Source: a virus
Reading direction: 5' to 3' (one strand)
Length of the DNA: 24,457 nt
IMG/VR virus record: IMGVR_UViG_3300027779_000151
Span: 1-24,457 of that record
Shown: positions 1 through 5,574 of the stretch, in pieces
Layout: each line of letters opens with the position of its first letter
Numbering within the stretch: the stretch's first letter is position 1
The notes under the pieces: generated by a model
What the model saw: only the letters and a program-made list of their open reading frames with translations
Databases searched by the model: none
Told to the model about the DNA's origin: nothing
Made by a program: the position numbers and the translations under genes

Positions 1-1
1 A

Positions 2-460
2 TTTGATGCTTTTATGGATGCTCAAGGATTCGATAGGATTGAGCAAAAAGAGCGTAAAGAAATGTATCGTAAAGGTAAATTTAATGCTGAATCAGGAGAA
101 TACTATTATGAATATATGATGGATAGTGAACACGCGCCGGGATGTAGAATACGTGTTTATTCATCTATATCTATTCACAAGGCTAAAGGCCGTAGAAACG
201 GCACAGATGCCATTAGAATTGTATTAGTAGATCCCAATAACAATATCTTTCATAGTGGGTTCAAAAGAACGCATAGAGTAGATGGTTGGAGACTTAACTT
301 ACTAAAGAAGTATGAAGAGGTAATTCACAATCCAAAGGAGTACAAGTGGCTACCATCGAAGCCATGCTCATGTGGAGGTACTTTGTCTACCAAGTATGGA
401 AAGAATGGTTTCTTCATGGGTTGTAATAGATGGATGCAACATGTCAAGGAGGTTCAATAA
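2..460 (+). CDS. Protein with truncated topoisomerase-type zinc ribbon, 5' partial
   Basis: The reading frame is open to the left edge and the first ATG (position 14) has no Shine-Dalgarno before it, so the gene probably begins outside the window. Numbering from that ATG, residues 40-105 form a basic beta-rich domain (GCRIRVYSS, then KRTHRVDGW) that I associate with conserved hypothetical proteins of haloarchaea and their viruses. The C-terminus (118-138) has CSCGG followed by GFFMGC, which looks like the zinc-ribbon units at the end of type IA topoisomerases but has only three cysteines. The whole topoisomerase is absent. A nucleic-acid-binding role is inferred. The last codons (KEVQ) and the following ribosome binding site are repeated exactly at 2234-2254. 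The gene ends 1 base before the next start. Confidence 0.75.
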   Translation, partial: FDAFMDAQGFDRIEQKERKEMYRKGKFNAESGEYYYEYMMDSEHAPGCRIRVYSSISIHKAKGRRNGTDAIRIVLVDPNNNIFHSGFKRTHRVDGWRLNLLKKYEEVIHNPKEYKWLPSKPCSCGGTLSTKYGKNGFFMGCNRWMQHVKEVQ

Positions 461-466
461 TATGGT
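446..466 (+). repeat. 21-bp direct repeat at a gene junction, copy 1
   Basis: A 21-base stretch starting AAGGAGGTTC and ending ATATGGT is identical at 446-466 and 2234-2254. In both places it encodes the C-terminal KEVQ and stop of one gene, contains the GGAGG ribosome binding site, and includes the ATG of the next gene. The shared context suggests either duplication of a gene-junction cassette or recombination at conserved junctions. Confidence 0.85.
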
Positions 467-743
467 AGATGATGTTAATTTATTAGATGCAGATATTATT
501 GATTATCATGTGACTATTCCTTTAATGGATATTCCAGAAAATAAGGCTACTGAATTATTCGTATTAGAGGGGCGCATGAGGAATGATGGAATAACCTTTG
601 ATACTGGTTTTGGGAAAGATGGAAGAGAGTGGTTTTTAGATTGGTCAGCGAAAGGCGCAAGCCCTCAAGTTATAATGAACAAGTTAAGAGATACAGAGAT
701 TAAATTTTTTGTTGAAATGAAAGTTAGAGAGAGGGATGAATAA
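462..743 (+). CDS. Small protein of unknown function (93 aa)
   Basis: I do not recognise this protein. The start is placed at 462 rather than at the longer in-frame ATG at 372, because AAGGAGG lies 8-9 bases upstream of 462 and because the longer form would overlap the preceding gene by about 90 bases. It is acidic, with predicted alternating beta strands (residues 12-20, 26-34, 80-88) and no cysteine, signal peptide or membrane segment. It shares the TAATG junction (stop and start overlapping by one base) with the next gene, so the two are probably translated from one message. Confidence 0.75.
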   Translation: MVDDVNLLDADIIDYHVTIPLMDIPENKATELFVLEGRMRNDGITFDTGFGKDGREWFLDWSAKGASPQVIMNKLRDTEIKFFVEMKVRERDE

Positions 744-1033
744 TGGCAAAACAAAATTCCGGGCCAAGATTCTGTGTGTTTGAAAAGAGGCCGTCACGCT
801 CACAAAAAAAGTCTAAGCAGGTATGGATAGGGGCACAGTCATTGTTCGGCCACCTACCCGTTTCTATGACCATGATACCAAGCAATAGTAAATACAATGG
901 TGAACTCTTAGCGACCACTAGATGGATTATAGAAAAGATAAATGATGATCCCAATCCTGTGGTGATAGATGCTCCCGCTTCTAAAGCGTATGAGTTATTA
1001 ATAGAAATGATGAGGGTTGCACATAATGAATAA
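743..1033 (+). CDS. Small basic protein of unknown function (96 aa)
   Basis: No family is recognised. The N-terminal third is strongly basic (around residues 8-26, rich in K, R and S), which would fit nucleic acid contact; the rest is mixed alpha/beta. The start overlaps the upstream stop by one base (TAATG) with GAGAGGGATG just before it. The stop overlaps the next gene by eight bases, which points to translational coupling in one operon. Confidence 0.7.
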   Translation: MAKQNSGPRFCVFEKRPSRSQKKSKQVWIGAQSLFGHLPVSMTMIPSNSKYNGELLATTRWIIEKINDDPNPVVIDAPASKAYELLIEMMRVAHNE

Positions 1034-1649
1034 TTTTCCAGATGCGCCTTCAATTCCTATCATAATATCTATTGTCAAATTTACAGAATCAATGATGATG
1101 ATGGATAGTAAATCAGGAGATTTAATATTAGGAAAACATACTGATACTTATGATGATTCTACATGGGATTTTAAAACTCCTAAATTATTATTTCCTTATC
1201 TTAACACTCCTAATAGAATAGCCAAGAAAAATGGTATAACACTATTCGATCCTATGACAGGTCAAAAGGGATGGGTAGTGCCAGATGCAATATTGAATAA
1301 CATGATTATCCTTAGTGCGCATGATTTAGAAATAGCAGAATTTGCTTTTAATTTAGATGCAGTATTGTCTGATAATAATTGGGAAGGTATATTCTTAGAT
1401 GAAACTGAAATGCATGAACATATAGTTTTAATCAGTGGAATGATTCACAAGAAAATAACTCCTATGTTTGATGCTATATCCTCTCTCTTTGGAACTGGAC
1501 ATGAATGTGATGTGTGTGGATGCCCTTACGAAGAAAGAGATGCAGGGGTATGCCATGGGTGCGGCATAGATATTCCACCTTCTAAAAATAAAGCAAATAA
1601 CGCATTAGCAGATATTGTAGAATATAACCTTGGTAAAGAATGGGAGTGA
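1026..1649 (+). CDS. Protein with C-terminal zinc ribbon (207 aa)
   Basis: The start is set at ATG 1026, preceded by GAGGG about 9 bases upstream; an in-frame TTG at 1017 is less likely. Most of the protein (1-155) is unrecognised, with hydrophobic strands near the N-terminus (PIIISIVKF, residues 11-19) and a helical middle. Residues 161-180 carry CDVCG and CHGCG, a clear four-cysteine zinc ribbon (C161, C164, C176, C179), followed by a short helical tail. Such C-terminal ribbons are common in small archaeal viral regulators and DNA-binding proteins. A regulatory or DNA-contacting role is inference. Confidence 0.75.
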   Translation: MNNFPDAPSIPIIISIVKFTESMMMMDSKSGDLILGKHTDTYDDSTWDFKTPKLLFPYLNTPNRIAKKNGITLFDPMTGQKGWVVPDAILNNMIILSAHDLEIAEFAFNLDAVLSDNNWEGIFLDETEMHEHIVLISGMIHKKITPMFDAISSLFGTGHECDVCGCPYEERDAGVCHGCGIDIPPSKNKANNALADIVEYNLGKEWE

Positions 1650-1650
1650 G

Positions 1651-1667
1651 GGATTATAACATAATCC
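1651..1667. other. Perfect 7-bp inverted repeat in an intergenic gap
   Basis: GGATTAT-AAC-ATAATCC is a perfect palindrome with a 3-base centre. It begins two bases after the stop of the upstream gene and lies 16 bases before the ATG at 1684, a gene with a weak ribosome binding site. It is one of the few non-coding gaps in the left arm. It could be an operator or an RNA hairpin that affects expression of the downstream gene. Confidence 0.5.
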
Positions 1668-1683
1668 GTATTCCATTTGGGAT

Positions 1684-1989
1684 ATGGCAGATCATAAAAG
1701 TAAGGCTTACGCAATTGAAAGAAGATATAGGATGTTAATCCAACCATGGGTAGACATGCTTGCTGAAATAAGAACCGAGAGAGGTATGTTGTTAGGCTCG
1801 GCACAATATTTAGAAATGGTTGGTGTTGAAAAAGCCGAGGCATTAGATAAAGTGGATGAAAGACTTTTGAAGGCAGAAAATTGGTTAGAACATTATGGTG
1901 TCGAAAGAGTAAAAAATTTAAAATGGTCAGTACGAAGGTGGTTAAACGAAGCCGCCAGATTGAGTGATGAAGAATTGGAAGGTGCATAA
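1684..1989 (+). CDS. Helical protein of unknown function (101 aa)
   Basis: The protein is almost entirely charged helix (K, R, E rich; residues 5-30 and 43-97), consistent with a helical bundle or short coiled coil. There is no in-frame start upstream because a stop lies at 1657. The ribosome binding site is weak (TTTGGGAT directly before the ATG), unlike the strong sites of its neighbours, and a hairpin sits just upstream. It ends one base before the next start. No function is assigned. Confidence 0.7.
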   Translation: MADHKSKAYAIERRYRMLIQPWVDMLAEIRTERGMLLGSAQYLEMVGVEKAEALDKVDERLLKAENWLEHYGVERVKNLKWSVRRWLNEAARLSDEELEGA

Positions 1990-1990
1990 A

Positions 1991-2248
1991 ATGGTGGTAA
2001 TTGGAAATAAATTTAAAGTAACGACAAAGACAGGTTCGGCATCAATAGATATGAGAGATATCAGTGCATTGGTTGTTCAAAACTTTTTAGAAACCCTTAG
2101 AGAAGATGAAGATCAAGAGGTAAGTAAAATAAATATTCATATGAAAAGTGGAACTATATTCATTACAAAGTTAATGACTAGAAACGAAATTGACTTAATT
2201 GAAGATTCTTGGTTAAAACATACTGATGATAATAAGGAGGTTCAATAA
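1991..2248 (+). CDS. Small protein of unknown function (85 aa)
   Basis: The start at 1991 follows GGAAGGTG at good spacing; an in-frame GTG at 1964 would overlap the previous gene. The first half looks like beta strands (KFKVTTKTG, then INIHMKSGTIFITK after a helix at about 28-40), so a small beta-barrel or split-barrel fold is possible. It ends with KEVQ, encoded by the 21-bp repeat shared with the junction at 446-466. No function is recognised. Confidence 0.7.
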   Translation: MVVIGNKFKVTTKTGSASIDMRDISALVVQNFLETLREDEDQEVSKINIHMKSGTIFITKLMTRNEIDLIEDSWLKHTDDNKEVQ

Positions 2249-2254
2249 TATGGT
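2234..2254 (+). repeat. 21-bp direct repeat at a gene junction, copy 2
   Basis: This copy is identical to 446-466 and again spans the last codons (KEVQ), the stop, the GGAGG ribosome binding site and the ATG of the next gene. The flanking protein sequences are not alike, so only the junction is shared. Confidence 0.85.
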
Positions 2255-2447
2255 TGTTAAAGATAGAGATGGATGTTGGTGGTGCGGAGGCCGATTAATT
2301 TGGCAAGGAGATCATGATAAAGAGGATGTTATGGGAGTAGAGGGAATTATAACGCATTTGGTTTGTTCTTCATGTGATGCATTTGTAGAATACACATCTA
2401 CTGATGAAGAAGAAGAAGAAGAAGAAGAAGGAAGTAATAAAAAATGA
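2250..2447 (+). CDS. Small zinc-finger protein with polyglutamate tail (65 aa)
   Basis: The start at 2250 sits 8-9 bases after AAGGAGG; an in-frame ATG at 2226 would overlap the gene before it. Cysteines at CWWCGG (residues 9-14) and CSSC (about 39-42) form a four-cysteine zinc knuckle, with a histidine-containing loop (QGDHD) between them that recalls HNH-adjacent zinc sites, although no complete HNH motif is present. The C-terminus is eight consecutive glutamates encoded by a pure GAA repeat, then a basic end. The acidic tail could mimic DNA or recruit a partner; this is speculation. The stop overlaps the next gene's start by four bases. Confidence 0.75.
   Translation: MVVKDRDGCWWCGGRLIWQGDHDKEDVMGVEGIITHLVCSSCDAFVEYTSTDEEEEEEEEGSNKK
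2406..2429 (+). repeat. (GAA)8 microsatellite inside a coding region
   Basis: Eight perfect GAA triplets encode the polyglutamate tail of the zinc-finger protein. The repeat ends 14 bases before the next ATG (2444) and GAAGGAAG at its end may serve as that gene's ribosome binding site. Triplet slippage would change tail length without shifting the frame. Confidence 0.9.
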
Positions 2448-2593
2448 CTTCAGAAATAAAAAGAGATATTTGGTGTGACGGATGTGGAGTCATGATGATA
2501 GATAGTTCGGTAAAAAAGGATTTGATTAGTAAAACAATGAGGCCAACGGTTGAATGTAAAATGTGTAGAAAATGGGAATGGGATGTTAGATGA
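2444..2593 (+). CDS. Mini zinc-ribbon protein (49 aa)
   Basis: A 49-residue reading frame bounded by ATG at 2444 and TGA at 2591-2593. It contains CDGCG (residues 11-15) and CKMC (38-41), a complete four-cysteine ribbon with a 23-residue spacer, and ends in a W-rich tail (KWEWDVR). Its start overlaps the upstream stop and its stop overlaps the next start (ATGA), exactly as for the longer genes here, which supports it as real. A small nucleic-acid-binding or protein-docking role is inferred. Confidence 0.7.
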   Translation: MTSEIKRDIWCDGCGVMMIDSSVKKDLISKTMRPTVECKMCRKWEWDVR

Positions 2594-3093
2594 TTAGTGA
2601 AGATGAAGTAATTTGGGCAATAAGAACATTTACCTCATTGAGGATAGGCGGAAGATGGCACGTTAATGGGGTTGGCGTGTATGAACGAACAGGTGTTGAT
2701 GAACTAACATTGGTTGAGATACATCAAGGTAAGCCTAAGATATTAGATTACAATGAAATGTCATTATTTGAATCGCATGATCACTTACAATTACTTGCTG
2801 AAGAGTTAGGTTGGAAGATGATACAAAGCGTAGAAAAGGCATGGGATTATGATGGGAAATTAATGAATATCCCTGATGAGTTAATTGGTAGGGCCGCAGT
2901 TTGCGATGCTGATTGTGGCGTGATAGTTAGGGTTGAACCTGCTGAATCTGGTACAGTCCATGCTTTGATTGAAAATGGTATTTGTCCTTATTGTAATGAA
3001 AAAGGATTTACTAAGAAATGGAATGATGTATGGGTGGTTGTAGATGATACAGGTGCTAGATTAAAGATGGCTAAGAAAGAGGAGGAGGAGTGA
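2590..3093 (+). CDS. Protein with zinc-binding domain (167 aa)
   Basis: The start is fixed by the ATGA overlap with the mini zinc ribbon upstream. Residues 1-75 look like a small alpha/beta domain (helix 4-16, strands around 25-45, helix 64-75). Residues 105-135 hold CDADC and CPYC, a probable zinc site (C105, C109, C132, C135), then a short strand pair and an acidic, lysine-rich tail ending in EEEE. The tail codons GAGGAGGAG also supply the ribosome binding site of the next gene. I do not recognise the family. Confidence 0.75.
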   Translation: MISEDEVIWAIRTFTSLRIGGRWHVNGVGVYERTGVDELTLVEIHQGKPKILDYNEMSLFESHDHLQLLAEELGWKMIQSVEKAWDYDGKLMNIPDELIGRAAVCDADCGVIVRVEPAESGTVHALIENGICPYCNEKGFTKKWNDVWVVVDDTGARLKMAKKEEEE

Positions 3094-3380
3094 TGGCTCG
3101 TAAGGCCCATGATTACAATAACACTCTTCACAATACAATTCAAACTGGATGTCACATAGGAGAAGAATTACACGTTGTTACTACTAATGCTTTTGATAAT
3201 AGAGTATTGAATTTGAGAATGTATAAAGTAATGCCATCTAAGACTGGATATACAGGATATACTAAAGTAGGATTTTGGCTAACAAAAAATGAAGCAAGAG
3301 AATTAAGAGATGCTTTATCTGAAGTTATTGAAAACGAATCAGCATGGGATGTCATTGACAGTAATCCAATAAAGGAATGA
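3093..3380 (+). CDS. Small beta-rich protein, possible PC4-like fold (95 aa)
   Basis: The start at ATG 3093 overlaps the upstream TGA by one base and follows a very strong GGAGGAGGAG. The N-terminus is polar with histidines; the middle (residues 46-72) has strands with RMYKVMPS and KVGFWLT, followed by a helix (73-88, NEARELRDALSEVIE). This strand-strand-helix pattern loosely recalls PC4-type single-strand-binding transcription coactivators, but the match is only a pattern and I would not name it. The stop overlaps the next gene by four bases. Confidence 0.65.
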   Translation: MARKAHDYNNTLHNTIQTGCHIGEELHVVTTNAFDNRVLNLRMYKVMPSKTGYTGYTKVGFWLTKNEARELRDALSEVIENESAWDVIDSNPIKE

Positions 3381-3745
3381 AAAATATGAAGGAAGATATT
3401 GATGCAATCTGTGCTAACCTCATTGATAATTCTGAACCAGTATCTGAGATGGTATTTGATTTGTTTAATAGAACAAAAAAGTTTGCTAATAGGCGACCAT
3501 CTTCATTGATGGCAGATTGCATCTATATTATTATGAATGCAATCGGAAATCCTGTGTCAATAACATTACTATCATACATCATAAAAGAAACATTAGAATC
3601 TAAGAAAACAATACGAGCGATGCAAGTATATCCTAATACCGCAGATAAATGGTATATGACTCCAAGAGGGAAGAAAGCAATATTAGAAGTAATTGAAGAA
3701 GAAGATATTTACAATAGTGTTATGAGATTTCAAAATAAGGGATAA
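3377..3745 (+). CDS. TFB-like single cyclin-fold protein (122 aa)
   Basis: Residues 6-85 read like one cyclin repeat of archaeal TFB/TFIIB: an opening helix, then RRPSSLMADCIYIIMNAIG (39-57), matching the family's arginine-(any residue)-P-S helix and its IYIA helix, then a helix and KKTIR (76-80) in the place of the family's TIR end. A full TFB has an N-terminal zinc ribbon and two such repeats (about 300 residues); here there is one repeat and no ribbon. The C-terminal part (90-122) is an acidic helical tail. It may alter host promoter use or act as a decoy; that is inference. A start at codon 4 (3386) is also possible. A generic winged-helix protein is the main alternative. Confidence 0.6.
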   Translation: MKNMKEDIDAICANLIDNSEPVSEMVFDLFNRTKKFANRRPSSLMADCIYIIMNAIGNPVSITLLSYIIKETLESKKTIRAMQVYPNTADKWYMTPRGKKAILEVIEEEDIYNSVMRFQNKG

Positions 3746-3750
3746 TTACA

Positions 3751-5175
3751 ATGTTATTATATCGTTCTCTTGCAGAATCATGGAGAGTTATGTCAGAGTA
3801 CCGTGTAAGAAATCGAGGAGAAATTGTAGCAAATTGTATTAGAGCATCTATGCAAGATGCATGGTCAATCATATCATTTTTTTATCCTAAAGATGGTATT
3901 GGGAATAGACTCAGTGATGAAGATTTTAGAGAAATATTTTATCTTTTAACTGATGCCTATCCTGATGAAATAGAAAGCAATCCAGATCCAATTGATTTGT
4001 TAGTATCACTATCAGAAACAGAAGTTACAACAGGTCATGCTAAATCAATAGTAAGTCGTTTGCATAATATATTAGAGGCGGAAGATAATGAAGTAAGGTC
4101 ATGGCTGATAAGGCCGTTATTTGAAACAATAAATAAGCGTGATTTACATCCATTGTTTTTGAGGATGAGCGTTAGGGCTTCACCAATTAGGAGAAGAGAT
4201 GCAATCATGGCATTGGCTATGGCATATGAACATCCATTTCACCATGTGAGGACATCAGTTAATTTGTTAGGATTAAAAAACACAGTAAGAGATTTATCAT
4301 TGAATGGATTTAATTATTCTAAAATAAGGCCATTATGTTTTCAACCTTTGATGATTCCAATTCCTGTATTAGTAAAGTCACCAAGCGCAGTTACCTTCAC
4401 CAAATGTTATGCAGAGGAGGTCGAAGGAACATGGGTTACGTTACATCATGATAAGAAGAAAACCATGGTATTCGATTCATCTGGGGCAAACATACCTGAG
4501 ATAGAAGATATCAGATCTTGGGCCTTGAATATTAAATTACTAGATGGAGTGTATTTGTGCGATTATGCTGAGCGAAGGGATAATTCATTTTTATTAATTG
4601 ATTGGCTCAATCCTACTGATTCAAAATTGACTTATGCATCGAGAAGAAAACGATTTGATACATTGCCATCATGGGCAATCAAACCAATGATTGAAATGGA
4701 TTTACCTTATCATCCAGAATCATCTCCTTCACCATATTTACTTCGTAATGCTAGAGGCATACTAACTTATGAAAATACTATTGAAGAAGTCGTGTTACTT
4801 AATCCTCAAGTCAAATATAGAATATTAAGAGTGTTATCTGGTAAAGTAGTAAAATCAAACAGTGGAGGAGTTCCTACTATATTATGGAAATTAGGAGCAA
4901 GAGATGGATTTGATTATTATCCTGTATGTGAGTTAGAAAGTCCACATGATTTCTTAAAGGATATTAGGACATTTTTATCTCCATTCAAAAGACTTATTGG
5001 GGAGGCAATAAAAATTACATCTCCATTATTCGTTCAAGTAAATGTAATCACATCAGGGTGGGGCGACTTAGGATGCTATCTAAAAGGAGAGATAATCAAA
5101 ATCGAACCTAATGCAGGTATCTCTGATTGTTTAGGGGTGGAGGAACTAGGTTATGTCGAAGATGAGTCAGAGTGA
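3751..5175 (+). CDS. ATP-dependent DNA-ligase-fold protein with substituted active site
   Basis: The domain order and length match an archaeal ATP-dependent DNA ligase, though a usual one is 550-600 residues. Residues 36-190 resemble the N-terminal DNA-binding domain (SVRASPIRRRDAIMALAMAY at 140-159 lies where families show an R-I-G-V helix). FQPLM (197-201) is the RPMLA-like entry to the nucleotidyltransferase domain. The motif I site reads AEEVEG (221-226) where active ligases have K-any-D-G, so the lysine that takes AMP is glutamate 223. The motif with D-G-E reads LDGVY (264-268), losing its glutamate. The motif III region FLLIDWLN (280-287) and a following ERR-like helix are kept. Motif IV reads ARGIL (334-338). 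Residues 355-455 resemble the OB fold. I infer a ligase pseudoenzyme or scaffold. Alignment to ligase profiles would settle it. Confidence 0.75.
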   Translation: MLLYRSLAESWRVMSEYRVRNRGEIVANCIRASMQDAWSIISFFYPKDGIGNRLSDEDFREIFYLLTDAYPDEIESNPDPIDLLVSLSETEVTTGHAKSIVSRLHNILEAEDNEVRSWLIRPLFETINKRDLHPLFLRMSVRASPIRRRDAIMALAMAYEHPFHHVRTSVNLLGLKNTVRDLSLNGFNYSKIRPLCFQPLMIPIPVLVKSPSAVTFTKCYAEEVEGTWVTLHHDKKKTMVFDSSGANIPEIEDIRSWALNIKLLDGVYLCDYAERRDNSFLLIDWLNPTDSKLTYASRRKRFDTLPSWAIKPMIEMDLPYHPESSPSPYLLRNARGILTYENTIEEVVLLNPQVKYRILRVLSGKVVKSNSGGVPTILWKLGARDGFDYYPVCELESPHDFLKDIRTFLSPFKRLIGEAIKITSPLFVQVNVITSGWGDLGCYLKGEIIKIEPNAGISDCLGVEELGYVEDESE

Positions 5176-5509
5176 CAAAGACATCGTAATCTTGGCGTGT
5201 ACGGTCAGAGGGGGCATAAAATGCCTAAGAACGTCTGACAGGGCGTGTGGGTACACGATACGACCCGAACTATGGTTTAACGTCATGAATGGGGGATCTA
5301 GTCGTGCATTAATTGTAAAGGAAATACCTGTAAAAAATAAGTATTCAAATGTAGATGAGATAAAATCTATATTAAGCATAATAGAAGGCTTTGAAGAATT
5401 ATCTCCATCCCATGATGGATTGATGGAGGTTAAAAAATATAATGGAGTAATCAAACAACCTAAAACACATAGAGAAGTTACAGAACTACTTAGATTACTA
5501 GCCGAGTAG
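5153..5509 (+). CDS. Protein of unknown function (118 aa)
   Basis: The start at ATG 5153 lies inside the end of the ligase-like gene, 23 bases of overlap, with GGAGGAA about 7-8 bases upstream; a second ATG at 5162 is in the same frame. The protein starts with a beta strand (DIVILAC, residues 9-15) followed by a basic, cysteine-containing loop, a strand (ALIVKEIPV, 52-60) and helices at 66-78 and 106-118. No catalytic motif is seen. Base composition of its first 120 bases (more G and C, CGTACG-type words) differs from the AT-rich neighbours, which may reflect constraint from the overlap or a different origin. Confidence 0.75.
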   Translation: MSKMSQSDKDIVILACTVRGGIKCLRTSDRACGYTIRPELWFNVMNGGSSRALIVKEIPVKNKYSNVDEIKSILSIIEGFEELSPSHDGLMEVKKYNGVIKQPKTHREVTELLRLLAE

Positions 5510-5515
5510 AGAGTG

Positions 5516-5521
5516 TTTATA
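5516..5521 (+). promoter_or_regulatory. Candidate TATA-like promoter before the replication cassette
   Basis: TTTATA followed by CCC lies 54 bases before the SSB gene's ATG, in the largest gap of the left arm (5510-5574). An archaeal TATA box would start transcription about 25 bases downstream, giving a short leader with GGAGAT before the ATG. A similar arrangement (a TATA-like box, a CCC run, then ACCAAGT) precedes the gene at 13608. Confidence 0.35.
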
Positions 5522-5574
5522 CCCTTTACCAAGTTAGCAAGTAATCCCAAGAGGGCAAGGAGATAGTAAAATAT

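Noticed and set aside
2-460. Calling the first gene a DNA topoisomerase I
   Set aside because: Only a three-cysteine zinc-ribbon-like end is seen; the toprim and catalytic tyrosine domains are absent from the visible part, and the upstream domain matches a different family pattern.
372-461. A longer start for the gene ending at 743
   Set aside because: The extension overlaps the previous gene by about 90 bases and lacks a ribosome binding site, whereas 462 has an ideal one.
724-1053. A 109-residue open frame on the minus strand opposite the gene at 743-1033
   Set aside because: It lies wholly over plus-strand genes that have good ribosome binding sites and junctions; no domain is visible and it has no ribosome binding site of its own.
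1526-1987. A 153-residue minus-strand frame with leucine- and phenylalanine-rich sequence resembling a membrane protein
   Set aside because: It is the antisense of two plus-strand genes; the hydrophobic look is the complement of charged helical codons.
2250-2447. Calling the small zinc-finger protein an HNH endonuclease
   Set aside because: The cysteine pairs and QGDHD loop are suggestive, but the catalytic H-N-H residues are not all present in 65 residues.
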